NCBI GenBank assembly: GCA_030704615.1
Contig: CM060731.1
Location: forward strand, 75,184,756 to 75,248,755
Origin: Takakia lepidozioides
Lineage: Eukaryota; Streptophyta; Takakiopsida; Takakiales; Takakiaceae
Length of the DNA: 64,000 bases
Direction: 5' to 3'
The position numbers and the translations under genes were made by a program. Below are positions 24,484 through 36,065 of this stretch, piece after piece. Every line of letters starts with the position of its first letter. Position 1 is the stretch's first letter. The notes under the pieces were generated by a model. The model was not told where the DNA came from and made no database searches. It worked only from the letters and a program-made list of their open reading frames with translations.

Positions 24484-25665
24484 TCTGTACCTTGCTGCTT
24501 GATTGGTACTGACCCCGGTTCCAGTTCAATCTTATGCTGACAGATTTCAGGTGGTATCCCTTTTAAATCCTCATAGCTCCAAGCAAATACATCTCTGTAT
24601 TTGATGAACAAACTCTTAGCTTCTTCAAAGAATTCTGGCTCCAAATCAGCTCCTACCTTCACCATCCTCGGTTCCTCTTTAGTTCCCACATTCACTTCCC
24701 TCACCTGCTCATCAGCTGTGATTGTCCAACCAGTCACCACTTCATCCTGTAAACTCACAGTGGCTGGTTCCTCTAGGATTTCCATTTCTCCTTCTTTTTC
24801 TTCATAGAAATGTGATGGGTAACTGCTGGTTTCCTCTTCAATCGGTGTTGTTGACACTACACCACAACAGATACCCTTAAACAACTTAGGCCTTCCAACC
24901 GCATCTCTGCAACCTGCTCCACTCTGGGTGTGCAGCAAATAGGGTAGCTTCCTGCTCCTCATCCAGTCCTCCTCTCCAGTCATACTCTCTGACTCCTCGA
25001 GGTCTTCTCGTAGCAGGTAATCTACTAGATTTCTTTGTGGTAATTTGTATCTCGTGTATCCCATTATGCACGGTTAGTAACTGAGAATTCCAGTCATGGA
25101 ATACCCTGACCTGTTTCAGCCACGGACGTCCCAATAATAAGGAGTAAGCCTCCATGACTTCATCCATCTTCAACACAGTTACTGTGATCATAAAGATCAT
25201 CTTCTGTATCTGTATCTTAACTCCTCTTATTAATCCCAATGGCTGTACACTTCTTTGATCTGCCATTGTTACTGTAAATGGGGCTGGTTTCATGTTACTT
25301 AGACCAAGCTTCTTTCTTAATTGGTCTGTCATGATATTTACTCCAGAACCTCCATCTATCAGTACATCAGTTAGTTCTGTGCTTCCAATTCTCAATTGGA
25401 TTACTGGCATAGAATCATCAAAGTCCATGACTGTTTCTCGCCCTTCCGGCTTCACATTATAACTGGTCACCTTGTTGTTCAGGTCTGTGTTTCCTGTCTC
25501 CTGGGCAATTCGATTGATTGCTTGATACAGCCTGTGCCTACAATAAGGTGCCACAGTCAATAGCTGTCCAATGGTAATCTCTGCTTTGGTCTGGCATATT
25601 ACTTCAGCCAAAGTCTCTTCATTACTTTGCATGTCTGCATTTTTTTTTCTTCCTTTCATCCTCAC
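24480..25665 (-). pseudogene. gypsy aspartic protease region
   Basis: 25665-24886 holds a retropepsin-like fold: LTDVLIDGGSGVNIM, in which the usual D-S/T-G is D-G-G, and later YSLLLGRPWL, a conserved phrase of Tat/Athila proteases. The next frame (25064-24480) is the linker into RT, ending with FAWSYEDLKGIPPEIC and IELEPGSVP, which are typical of the RT start. The protease would cut the gag-pol precursor. The two ORFs overlap in different frames, so there is a frameshift near 24.9-25.0 kb. Confidence 0.8.
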
Positions 25666-25723
25666 TCACTTCTTCTTCTCCATCAGAATCAGAGGAATCT
25701 GCCACAGGAATATCAGTACTCTT

Positions 25724-27831
25724 CTACATTTCCCTTATGGTATCTGCCACTTCCTTGTGCAGTTCCTTCCCATCTCTCCAAGCCTCATCATCTTCAGGCA
25801 TATCACTGCCACCTTCATTATCATCCTCTTCCTCTACTACTAGAGGTATTAGTTTGGCTTTACTTCTTGTTACTATCATTGTACTTACTTCTGGTACAAC
25901 ACATGGCCTAACCATGTGAGCTGCCACCACTGGGCCCTCATTCGCAGGAGCTCTCATCTCATTCTGGTGTCTAATCCAGAATGAATAGGCTGCCTTGCGA
26001 TGTCCTGGCTGATTACAATAGTAACATAGTTCTTCACCGTTGGGTCCTCGCCCTTGGTTTGCTCTTGGATTATTTCTGTAATCCTGATTCCCGGGCTGGT
26101 AATTCCCCCTTGGATTACCCTGATAGTTGCCTCTGGAATTTCCTTGGTAATTCCCTCTTGAATTACCTCTCCCTTCCATGCCATTGTTATAACCACCAGA
26201 CCTACCATAGTGGTCCTGATCATTGTTTCTTCTTGGCTGGGGCTGCACCTAATGCACCCTTACTTGCCTAGGTTCTCTTGCAACTGTCATTCTGTTGTAG
26301 TAACAATTCTCAGTAGAATGGTTATCCATTACAGATAGTACAGTGTGTCTCCTTCATGTGGCATTCTGTGGTGGTATGGCCTTCATTCTGGCACTTTGCA
26401 CACCATACACCCTTCCTCCAATGTGTTGCAGCCTCTGTGGCATACTTCTTCAAGATTTCTTCCAATCTTTTCTCATAATTATCCCTCTTCAACTTCTCCT
26501 TTCCCTTACTCTCCTTTTTAGTTCTTGCTCTTCTTCTTCATCTGACTCATCCTCAGAGTCCTCATCATCCCTTTTCTCTCTCCTGAGCATTCCCAATTGC
26601 TCAATTCTGTTTGCGTTTCAAATGCCTCCTCCACTGTATTATGGGGTAACATATCCACTTCTTTTGCAACTCTGGTCTTAGTCCACTCACAAATCAAGTC
26701 TTTTGTAAATCTGGTGCTGGTACTGCAGCTAGCTTTTTCATCATCAATTCCATCTTTTCCATATACTCCTCAACAGTTTCATGCTTCTTTTGCTTTAACT
26801 GTTTTGTAAACTTCATACACTTCATCCTCAGTTTTACTTGTCCTGAACCTATTTCGGAATGTTGTATTCAAGGCCATTCCAGGTTAGGAAATGATTATCA
26901 GGGAATCTTCCATACCATTCACTTGCTTTCTTGATAAGTGAACAAGGAAACAATTTCATCTTGGCATCATCGCCATTCTTATTGTTCACTATACACATGT
27001 GCTCAAATTGGCTATGTGTACATCGGGATCCCTTTTTCCTGAATATATTGGAAAAGGTGGTTTTGCCCGTGTTGGTTGTAACGCCATCTGGGCCCTACTT
27101 CTGCCCACTGACAGGTGTTGGCACCCTTGCTGGTGCTGGTCCTTCAGGACCTTTGTTGTTGTGGTGGATCTTTCACCAAGTGGTGGCCCTTGAGCACTCC
27201 CTGCTACTGGCCCCACGATATTCACAGTATTCCCAGCTTCAGTTGCACTACTTCCACACTCCCTGTCCCCCCAGAGCGAGATCCAGGCAACCGCTGATCC
27301 CCCTGACAGACACCTTGTTGGCCTGTGATCCAAGTGGCTCCACTTGATCCAGGTCCAACGGGTTGGGATGTCCTGGTTGTAGTCTCAACCTCAGCTGTTG
27401 GGTCTACTTCTTCATACTCTTCCTCTTCCAATTTTTTCTCTCTGTTTTCATCCTCCAAGTTCTGCCCTTGGGTTTCTTCTTCACTCATGTAACTCAACTG
27501 CAATGGGGTTGTTGGAGAGTCTGAACTCCGTTGGCTCTCCACATCCTCCTCCTCCTTCTTCACCTTCCGCTTCAGAAACTAGAGTTCCTGCTTTTGGTGT
27601 TCCATGCCAACTCTTATCAAAGATTTCTGTCAAATCTTTTATCCAGGGATGTACATCAGATCTTTCACCTCGTGATTGATCTTCTTCCCGTACCAATTCC
27701 TTAATCTTTCTTGCAAAGAAACAGAAGGAGTGGCATCCAACTCTAGTTCTTCCGGTATGGGTGATGTACTTTCTGATCTTAATAGTGTGAGGGGTCCAGA
27801 TGATTCCCCTATGTCTATTCCTCTCTCCCAA
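25724..27831 (-). pseudogene. gypsy gag, broken
   Basis: Gag is split over several frames. The N-terminal part is acidic and low complexity (27831-27222). A retrotransposon gag domain follows near 27050-26800 (FPIYSGKRDPDVHIANL, then KLFPCSLIKKASEWYGRFP after a frame change). A Lys/Glu-rich helical part follows, then an Arg/Gly/Asn-rich nucleic-acid-binding region with repeated GNSRGNYQ (about 26150), and a zinc knuckle at about 26010 reading CYYCNQPGHRKAAY. The fourth ligand of the CCHC box is Tyr instead of Cys. Gag would form the particle shell and bind RNA. Several frameshifts make it nonfunctional here. Confidence 0.78.
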
Positions 27832-28490
27832 AGATATGGATAATTAGCTTTCAGATAGCTTCTCTTTTTGCTGAATATCTCTGGCGTCTAGCTTCTCTTT
27901 CATCACTCATGTCCCATGTCTTTCATTTCTTTTTAATGTGGCAATAAACCAAAACTCTCTTCTGTAATATCTCTCGTATATGCCTGGTTTCTTTCAAGCT
28001 TCAATGCACCCTTCGCTACTTGAAGTCTCCGTACCATATAACCATATGGCAAACAAGTCTGGAAAGCTGTTCTTGGTGTGAGTTTGATCCACAAAATATC
28101 CTTTGGAATCCAATTCTTTACCAGTACAAGCTCTTCATGCATATGAGTATAAACATTCACCTTCTTTCCTCCCAGCCTTCAAACTCTACTCGCTATATGG
28201 ATAGCAATGCTATCACATAAACGGTGTTGGTAACCAACGTGCTCTCCTACAGGCCACCTGATAAATCTTTATCACTCCTTTCTCCAGACCCCACTCAGGG
28301 TCAGCATCATGCACTCTCTTAAGAATGTTTTCTTTACAACCGTCTGGCAATTCCAAAAACCTCTGGAAGAACGTTTGGACAATCTTTCTTTCTTAGTTTA
28401 CAAGGAATTTGATTCACATCAAATTCTTTAATTCTCCAACCACCATGATCCCCAAGATGCCTGTCACATCTGGTTGTTCATGACCCAGTT
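27832..28490 (-). other. gypsy 5' leader
   Basis: This lies between the primer site and gag. It has short open stretches only. No conserved feature is recognised. Confidence 0.5.
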
Positions 28491-28509
28491 CCCCAGTATG
28501 GTCGCCAAA
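28491..28509 (-). other. primer binding site of the gypsy element
   Basis: On the minus strand the bases just inside the 5' LTR read TTTGGCGACCATACTGGGG. The TGGCGACC core could pair with the 3' end of a tRNA ending GGTCGCCA. TGGCGAC primer sites are known in Tat/Ogre-type elements, which use tRNA-Arg. The exact tRNA is inferred. Confidence 0.7.
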
Positions 28510-29363
28510 TGTCGCGCGGCTTTTTACTCACCCATCCCTTCGCATCCGAGGCGGAGGGAAACTCCAAGATAGAAGAGTGGAAATCTCTAAGCACTCAACC
28601 CGCTCAGAACAATCAGTCATGACCTACAGCTAGTGTATCATGGGGGTGTTTCCTATTTGTTTTCCTTCCCGCATTCATGTTAGCTAGTTACTTTACTGTT
28701 GGTAATAAGTATGAGTTGCTTCAGTAATCTATGGATTCCATCAACTATCCATTCATTCCACAGCTTACTCAGATCTCTCTAACAGTGTGAGTATGAAGTG
28801 TGTATCAGATTAATATCTATCAAGTATCAGGCTGAAGCCATGGAGTCTCTAATCTGCTCTACATTACAATTCTACTGCCTGCATTCATTAAGCATCAACA
28901 GATCCTCTCCCTACTCCGTGCTCTCTCTCTTTCTGCTTAGAGATACGCTCTCTGCCTCCTTTTCCCCAGTGATGTCCGAAGTTCCCCAAGAAGTGATCCT
29001 CCCACTCCTTCCAGCAGTGAATCCCCCCCAAGAAGTGATCCAGAATCGATCCTTCTAGTCCTTGCCTAGCTTTATCTCTACCCGCAAGTTGTTTCACTTC
29101 CCTCGCTAACCGTCGTCCGTGAACTAACATGTTCCATTCGCAGGTGTTGTTCCCCACAGTCGTTCCCTGTCCTGCTATCCGTTCCCTATGGTCGTGACAG
29201 CTGTGTCAAGCTGTGACTGGCTGTGTGGCTGTGTCGGCTGTGACGGGCTGTGTTGGCTGTGATGGGCTGTGTCGGGCTGTGACGAGGGGTGTTGATCTGT
29301 GCAAAAATTAAGGGTACCCCACAGATCCCGTATAAGTGTCTAAAACCCAGACAGTCTCTAACA
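28510..29363 (-). repeat. 5' LTR of the 13-kb gypsy element
   Basis: It starts TGTCGCGCGG and ends TCTAACA, like 16212-17212, but is 854 bp because of several small deletions, including much of the GGCTGTG array. Confidence 0.9.
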
Positions 29364-29368
29364 CGGTG
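29364..29368. repeat. target-site duplication CGGTG, right
   Basis: Matches 16207-16211 exactly and directly follows the LTR end TCTAACA. Confidence 0.9.
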
Positions 29369-30340
29369 ACGTGCAGTGGATGCAGCATATTTAGTATGTA
29401 TCTTATGAATATGACACCAATCAACCCCACGAATTTGTAACCATTGAAGTAATAGTTGCAGTCATTTACTTAGTCTATATGACACATAACACAAACACAT
29501 GACCAATGAAAAACACGACATGTGCCTAATAAAGTGATAACGGAAGTGACGTAGTCATACTCACGTCTGTATCTTATGACTTCTTGACTACAATCACCCA
29601 ACGAAATGTCGACATGTGGAGAAGAGGATCGTTGCATTCAAAATTCAAACTAAAGTGCTGAAGGGAAAGTGACGATCTTACGGAAGAGAACAGCGTTGGA
29701 GAAGAGGATCCCTCCCGTGTATCATGTAATGATTCCTCACTGTTTCCAACAAGAGTACTTTTCTCCATTGACACTCATCGCAGTTGCATAACATTTGTAT
29801 GCCCATTCATTGTGGCATAAGCTTCTTCCATTCGCCATAGACGGTCATCGTTTCTACGCCTACGCATCGTTTCGCCACCTGCAATGTACAGGACTTTGAA
29901 CGTCAGCCCCTTCCCTTGTTGCATGCTACGCACAGGCATTGCGCAATGGTCCTAGTTTTGCACCAGCTGCCAATGTGCTATTTCTATATCTATAGTATAC
30001 TATAAGTATCGTTTCTGAGTGTCCATGGTGAAGCGGAAGCAACGTCAAAGCATCGATAAAAGATGGGTGAGTTTAGTTCCTGACTTTGGATACCCACCCA
30101 CTAAACTTGCGATTTGCCTTATCCTCTAACCTTCCCACAAGCGATCATAAGCTTCATAGCACAAATAGGGCGAGTAGCTGCGACTTGTACAAATAGAGAG
30201 GCAAACAACATGCAGTGAGTGACGATTAGGTTGAGGACGGTGTGTCATTAGGGGGAGATGTCCGCCGTCATTCGTGGGCAGGCATTACGTCCTGGTAGGG
30301 TGCGGCTGTTCAGCGTAGGCTTAAGAGTATTAGGGTATGT
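29364..30340 (+). other. upstream region of the CACTA second gene, arm B
   Basis: Noncoding sequence matching arm A (8223-9232) inverted. Before the gypsy insertion it would have been the shared region between the divergent TNP2 and TNPA-like genes. Confidence 0.45.
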
Positions 30341-33300
30341 ATGCTTACATTTGTTTGTGATTGTTTGAGAGGGAGGTCATGGAGGTGTTTGTGCAGGCTT
30401 GCGGGAGCGAATCGCCCTCGCAAGCCACGCGCTCCGAAGGAAAAATGTAGGGATCAAGGTCCTGCAAGGCAAAGTGCCAGACTGAAGACGATGAAGACTA
30501 CGATTCTGCATGAGGGCTCTTCTGAGGACGATGAGGACGATCCACTCCTCCCACGCCAGTGCGAGGCGAGTGCGTCGTCGGCGGATGCCACGGCAAGCCG
30601 AGGAGAACATGCCCATGCTCATGTCGCAGGACAAAAACGCCCATCATCTACACTACAACACCTTCTCCGTCTGTGAGTTATAGTTCTTCACAATGACCAT
30701 GATTCTAATTATGTATGTTTTGGTAAAATCACGAAGAGATAGGGTATGTCTGTGTCAAGACAGGGAAGTTGGACAATGCAGGGGTCAGCCAAGGCACAAT
30801 CACAAATGATTTCCACTAGACAAGTTGAAGTGCCAAAGGCATGATGTCAGGCCAATGTAGACTTCAGGTGTGTTCAAATTCTTTGCCCCATGAAACCAAC
30901 GTCCTGGTACTAAGCTACAATGGCTACTTATAGAGATACTTGGGTTACTTATGCACCCAGAATATCAGTAAAACTTGGAGGGATACTTCTCATGGACCCA
31001 TCAGGTTTGTCCATTTGAATTCTTGCTATGGATTTCAGGAACACCCCATACCTAAGAGGGCTCAAAAATGTACTGGGAGGACATCATTGGGGCCAATCAA
31101 ATTTGGGAGATTTACTGCCCAAGATCATACTGAGTTTTGGGTAATCTTGTCTTTACAAATGATATGTGCTTCCAGTTTGTTTTGCCTGAATTCAAGGATT
31201 TGCTGCTTGCTGCCTATATGTATGTGTAATCACCCACATTGTACTGGGGAATTTCTTTTCAGGGCAAGCACAAGCGCACTGGATCCACGATCCCTGCTGC
31301 TAGCAATGGAGATGGCGCCCACAAGAACGCAGGAGGTGGCCCTAACTCTCCCAACGTTGTGGGTTCTGTGCCACCAGTACCCCCACCTTATTATGGTATG
31401 CCTCAGTACCCACAGTCTGGCACTCAGTATGGTCAGGGTCAATATGGTGCTCCTCCATATGGGCAGTATGGCCAGTATCCTCCTCCACCATATTTGCCAC
31501 CCCCTAATAGCTATGGGGGTGGCAGGCCACCGGAATATCCTCCTGCTTATGGACAGTATGGCCAGTATGGTCCTCGGCCTTCTGGCCAACAACCATGGCC
31601 ACCAGTCCCTACTTGGCAGGATCCTGCTTTGAATTCTCCTGAGCGCACGGAGGTCTCTGAAGGAGGGAGGGTGCCGTTTCAAAGAATGATAGAACCAATG
31701 CTTTAAGGAGGGCTAATAGCTCAGCCAAAATTGAAGCTGCCAAGGTCAAGGAAGAGAGAATAGCTGCAGGTCTTCCTCCCACGGTGATTTTGACGAACCT
31801 CAAAGGAGCCCCGTATGGTCAGACCCGGAATGTATGGCACGCTGCCCTTAAAGGACAGGCTTATCGCAAGCTAGATTGTTCCCTTGCCATCAACAACCAA
31901 CCTGATGAAGTTGTATACGAAATCAGAGATCACCTGGCTAAGCTATTTTCATATACGCCGCACGAGTTAAAAGACTTCCACCTAAAACAAACAATTGGCA
32001 GAATAATGAAGAGCCAGCGTTATGAAGCACACACTGCGTGGTTGGGTGGTAAGGGGAAACCCATTACTGTATCTGACGAGGTATGGAACAAGCTTGTAAG
32101 TTACTGGCAGACAGAGGTGTTCCACAAAGTGTCGGGCAACATGAAGAAGGCAAATGGTGCAATTCTGAATCCTACCAAGACTGGCCGTGGTGGGAAGGCA
32201 ATGGTGGAAGCACGCTTGGTAAGTGGCATCATCACGACTCTGTATTTTGTTCCTCATTGAATTGCTATGTGTATATAGTCAGCCCTCACATTGCTTACTG
32301 ACTTGTGGCATGGGTTTGTTTGTGGCATGGATTAATTTGTAGGAAACACTATCAGGGTGCCCTCCTACATTATATGAAATTCAAGAGGGTTCAGTGTCAC
32401 GGTTGTCAGCTGGGAGTGACAGGCGGGTAAGTGTGTTTTCCACGTTTGCTAGAGTGGTTGCTGCATCATAGGTTGCTAGGGTTTTTTTCACGGCTTTTGG
32501 CCTGGGTTTTCTTTCCAATGGTTGTTCATGCTAGGTTTTTTGGGTAGTTGGCAGGATGGATGGCTTGGACAAACTGGTGGAATCACAAGGACGTGACATG
32601 GCAGAATTAAAATTACAGATGCAGAGTATGATTGAGTACCAGAAAGCCATGGTGACCAGATTGGGGATTAATCTACCAGGCGCAGGACCAGTGACATCTA
32701 CGATGGATACGTCTGCTGTGACAGTATCAAAATGTTTGGAATCCCAATTTCAGACGGTAACTGGTGCTCACTCTAAGCCCTTATGTCTTCCTGTCACTGA
32801 TGATCTTTTGAATTTGACCGAGCAGCAGCAGGATACAGGGAAGGCCAGCTGTGAGGTGCACGTGGAAATTCAGCCCTTGCCACGTACAAAGGCAGTAGCA
32901 GTCCAGGGGGCAATGGTGACAGAGCCGCCGGGCACACCGGATTCTGGTATGCAGGTATGTGGGAGTTTAGATGGGGAGGAAGATGCAGACGGGGACAAAA
33001 CAAACAAGCAGGTTGCTTTAATTTCTCCTGCTCACATGTTGAAGCCAAATGTCAGTTTACTTCCTGGACCAACGAGGAAGCATTTACTAATTCTGGACTT
33101 AAATGGTCTGTTATGTGAATCTTTTCATTCTGCTAATGGGCCTGCATCCCTTCCCAAAGGTTTTGTGGGGAAGATGTGTGGCAAGAAGATGGTAGTTTTG
33201 AGACCACGCTGTTATGACTTTTTGCAAAAGTGTTTTGAACACTTTGAGGTGGTCTTGTTGCCAAGCTCGCAACTTCTTCCCAATGGTGGACTATATTTTT

Positions 33301-34441
33301 GCAGCCCACACTAACCTGGTTTTCCAGTGGGATGCCCTTCACTGTGACGAGGATCCAGTCCTCCCATGCCGTAAGGGGTCTGATTCAAAGCCATTATATT
33401 TCAAGAACTTGTCTACAGTGTGGGCAGACTGGCCAGAATGGACTTATGAGGACACTGTTCTTGTTGACGACACACCAAGAAAGGCGGCAAACAATCCTCC
33501 CTTCATGGGATTTTTCCAGAGCCATGGAAGGTGCAACCAGATTCATCAACTGATGAGTATCTAACAGAGGTGTTGTGGCCTTTCTTGTGGAAGGCATCGA
33601 AAGCTGCCAGTATTCCCAAGTTTTTGGAGTCTCAGCCTGTTTTCGGACAACAACCATACAACACTGCTACTGTGAAGGTACAAACATTCTGACAGTGCTC
33701 CAGAGGCTACATTTTTGTGGGTTCATTCATTGCATTGCTTTCCTGGATGCTTCTCCTCGGTTGCTTGATTAATGCTAGGTTTTCTTTGCAGCTTTTCGTG
33801 TTGGCTTTTTTTGTTTGATTCATACTTGGATTTTGTTTCTATTCACTATTCATGTTTGCTCATTGCTTTCTTGGTTGATCTCTGGTCTGTGACACAGGAA
33901 CTTGTGACAAACAAAGGTGATATTGTCGACAAGCCGGTACAGACGAGGGGCAAGAGTGTCGACCCGGCGAGTAGCCCCCCAAAAGAGGTCTCACCACCAC
34001 TGGAGATTGCAAATGGAGTAAGTCCAGGCCGTTGTCTTGTCTGTTATATTTTTTCTAACCTTGGGGCTCTCTTTAACTCGCAAATGTTGAGTGTCATAGT
34101 CGTGTGTATGTCATGGGTTTTCACATCGTGTTCTTTTTTGTGTGGAGTTGGGATCACAGTTCAGGGTGGGTGACGAGGTTCGGCTGTTGGATGTGAACTC
34201 CAAACGCAAGAAATGTGGAGTAGGGCTGATTGTTGCTCTTCAAGGTGCTGTGGTGGGTTACGGGTACCCTGCTGTGCCCCTTGATTATGCCTGTGTGTAC
34301 ATCAAAGAGGCATGTGTCAGTAACACCCCTCTACCATATGTGAATGGTGTTAGGAAACAGACCGAATTGGGGCAGGTGGTTGGCCAGACAACACTTTGGA
34401 GTCTAAAGTTACTGAAACTTATGGAGCTGCGGAAGGGATAG
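30341..34441 (+). pseudogene. CACTA TNPA-like gene with FCP1-like phosphatase domain (arm B)
   Basis: Exons from GT/AG sites are about 30399-30674, 31263-32218, 32343-32426, 32555-33677, 33898-34017 and 34148-34441. The last three joins keep phase. The domain order is as in arm A: acidic/basic start, a Gly/Pro/Tyr/Gln-rich tract (31300-31600), a Transposase_24-like part (31780-32426), a linker, an FCP1/NIF-like HAD domain (33070-33660: KHLLILDLNGLL, VVLRP, LVDDTPRKA), then the CACTA C-terminal GDEVRLL...VGYGYP domain. Its lesions are its own: a one-base loss near 31665 and another near 33507. It also has the HAD frameshift near 33265 shared with arm A. TNPA-type proteins bind subterminal repeats. 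The phosphatase part may be captured from a host gene. Confidence 0.72.
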
Positions 34442-35520
34442 TCAGTATTGCACTGTTTAACAGAGCAATACTGACTCTAGAACATACTAGCTACAACAAT
34501 TCAGCCCATGTGTGGGCTTGCTTGTTTTTGGCTGGGCCTTTTGAGGCATGGATTTTTTGACCTTGTGGCTTTTGAGGTGTCCATTGGGATATTGGTCTCA
34601 TTTGGATTTTTGTAATGTGATTTATAGGGCTTGTATTGCCCTGTAGTTGACTATTTTCATTCTCCTTGTGGTTGATAGTATGCAGGAGGGATCCATTCTG
34701 TTTTCATGTTGGAATTTCACCATGTAATGAAGATTTTAAATCATTTAATTCACTTTCATTTTAAATAATAATATTAAAAATAATACCATTAAAAAAAATC
34801 CAAGGCTGCAATCTCCCTGTTCTTTTAAATATTAAATGAAAACTAAAAATTAAAATATGAACATTAAAAATATAAACTATTTCGGAAAACAATCTTGATG
34901 ACACGTGGCATCACTCTTGCTCAAACCAGAACACGTGGCAGTATATGACACGACATTCTTTATCCATATTTTCACCACGTGTAAAGATCCGTAGTCATAT
35001 ATGGTAGTCATATATTTTGTCTTTGTGCCACATGTCACATCTCAAGTGCAACAGGTGTCCCGCTAATATCTCTCCATGTAGACATCCCTGTAGTCATATG
35101 AGCGAGTCATGTAGTCACCACGTGTGAAATCTGCCATAGCACACGTGTCTCGCTAGCGCCTCTTTATGTAGGCATCACTGTGCAGACATGTAGTCATATG
35201 GTCATGGCAAGAAGTCGTGACATGTCAAATTCGCAGTGGCGCACGTGTCCATCCGTCGCCTCTCCATGTAGGCATCACTTTGCAGACATATAGTCATATG
35301 ATCCCCTGACGAATGCATGACGTGTCGCTTGCGCAGTGGCGCACGTGTCCTGCTGAAGCCTCTCCATATAGGCAGCGCTCAACAGACAATGTAGTCATAT
35401 ATTAGTCATATAGTTGTGACTGCAACCCTCTCTGCAGCAGGACTCCAGGTGCCACGCAAGCAGTCATGGATATGACTTGCAAAACGCAGTCCTAAAGACT
35501 AGTCGCTATGACAGGGCTTT
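34442..35520. repeat. 3' flank and subterminal repeats, arm B
   Basis: AT-rich 3' flank to about 34900, then the inverted version of the subterminal array: ATGACTA motifs, and GCCTCTCCATGTAGGC units beside ACACGTG boxes at about 100-bp spacing. Confidence 0.7.
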
Positions 35521-35610
35521 TTTCACTACAGAGTGATGTAGTCATGAACGCATATAAGACTGAAAAAATAGTCATATGTGAAGTCATAAAAACGCTCATC
35601 TGTTGTAGTG
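35516..35610 (-). repeat. CACTA terminal inverted repeat, arm B
   Basis: It ends TTGTAGTG at 35610 and is the inverse of 2923-3017 with very few differences. It also contains an internal CACTACAGAGTGATGTAG, so the terminus can fold back on itself. Confidence 0.8.
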
Positions 35611-36065
35611 ACACCATCAACGTGTACAAGGGGAACTGCATGAAATGACAATTCGTAATTAGCAGGTGAACACGCACTAGCGTAGCTACGGCGTGAGCCC
35701 AACCCCGTGAGCCTGGGAGCTGAGCTCACGCTTCAGGGAAGCGTGAGCGGCACAAATCTGCTGGAGAAGCAGGTCCTATAGGCAAGGATTGCAGGAAGAG
35801 GGCCTATTACCGTGGACAAAACAAAGGGGGCCACCATGCACCATGTCTGCAATGCCTGCACAAAAAGAGGAATATGAAAATATGGCAGATTTGAGCTCAG
35901 AATGATTGACACACTTTATTTCAATTCACAGATAGACGCTTACAATGAATGGCATGTGCATTTGCCCTGGTTCCGTGAACGAAATGTATGTGTTTGTCCT
36001 AAATGCAAAGTCTTCACACGGTAACTTGGAAACCAGCATGGGAAGCGGGCATGGCTCATATGTGT
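35611..36065. other. noncoding flank with GTGAGC cluster
   Basis: 35690-35760 holds several GTGAGC/GCTCACG motifs, like those at 44100-44165 and 63745-63975. It may be one end of the Mutator-like element. The rest is featureless, with a poly-purine-rich patch near 35850. Confidence 0.35.

Larger units (their letters stand above)
16212..29363 (-). mobile_element. 13.15-kb Ty3/gypsy LTR retrotransposon (Tat/Athila-like)
   Basis: Direct LTRs at 16212-17212 and 28510-29363 flank minus-strand gag, protease, RT, RNase H and integrase, plus a long extra ORF region between integrase and the 3' LTR. The order PR-RT-RH-IN marks Ty3/gypsy, and an extra downstream ORF is typical of the Tat/Athila group. 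No chromodomain is seen. The primer site begins TGGCGACC and a polypurine tract lies beside the 3' LTR. Both LTRs have point changes and indels (1001 against 854 bp), and several ORFs are broken, so it is not a very young autonomous copy. Confidence 0.92.
10624..35610. mobile_element. CACTA (En/Spm-type) element, interrupted by a gypsy element
   Basis: The right end is exact: TTGTAGTG at 35603-35610. The left end is degraded: AGATGAGCGTTTTTA at 10624 matches the inner part of the terminus, but the CACTACAAC start is not preserved. ATGACTA subterminal motifs follow at 10680-10930. The element has two genes in divergent arrangement, TNP2 (12772-16180, minus) and the TNPA-like gene (30341-34441, plus), with the gypsy element 16212-29363 inserted between them. 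Without that insertion it would be about 11.8 kb. The left arm holds host gene fragments. Confidence 0.75.

Noticed and set aside
25571-25911. Hydrophobic plus-strand ORFs that look like membrane proteins
   Set aside because: Antisense to an acidic, Asp/Glu-rich part of gag, which gives Leu/Phe-rich shadows.
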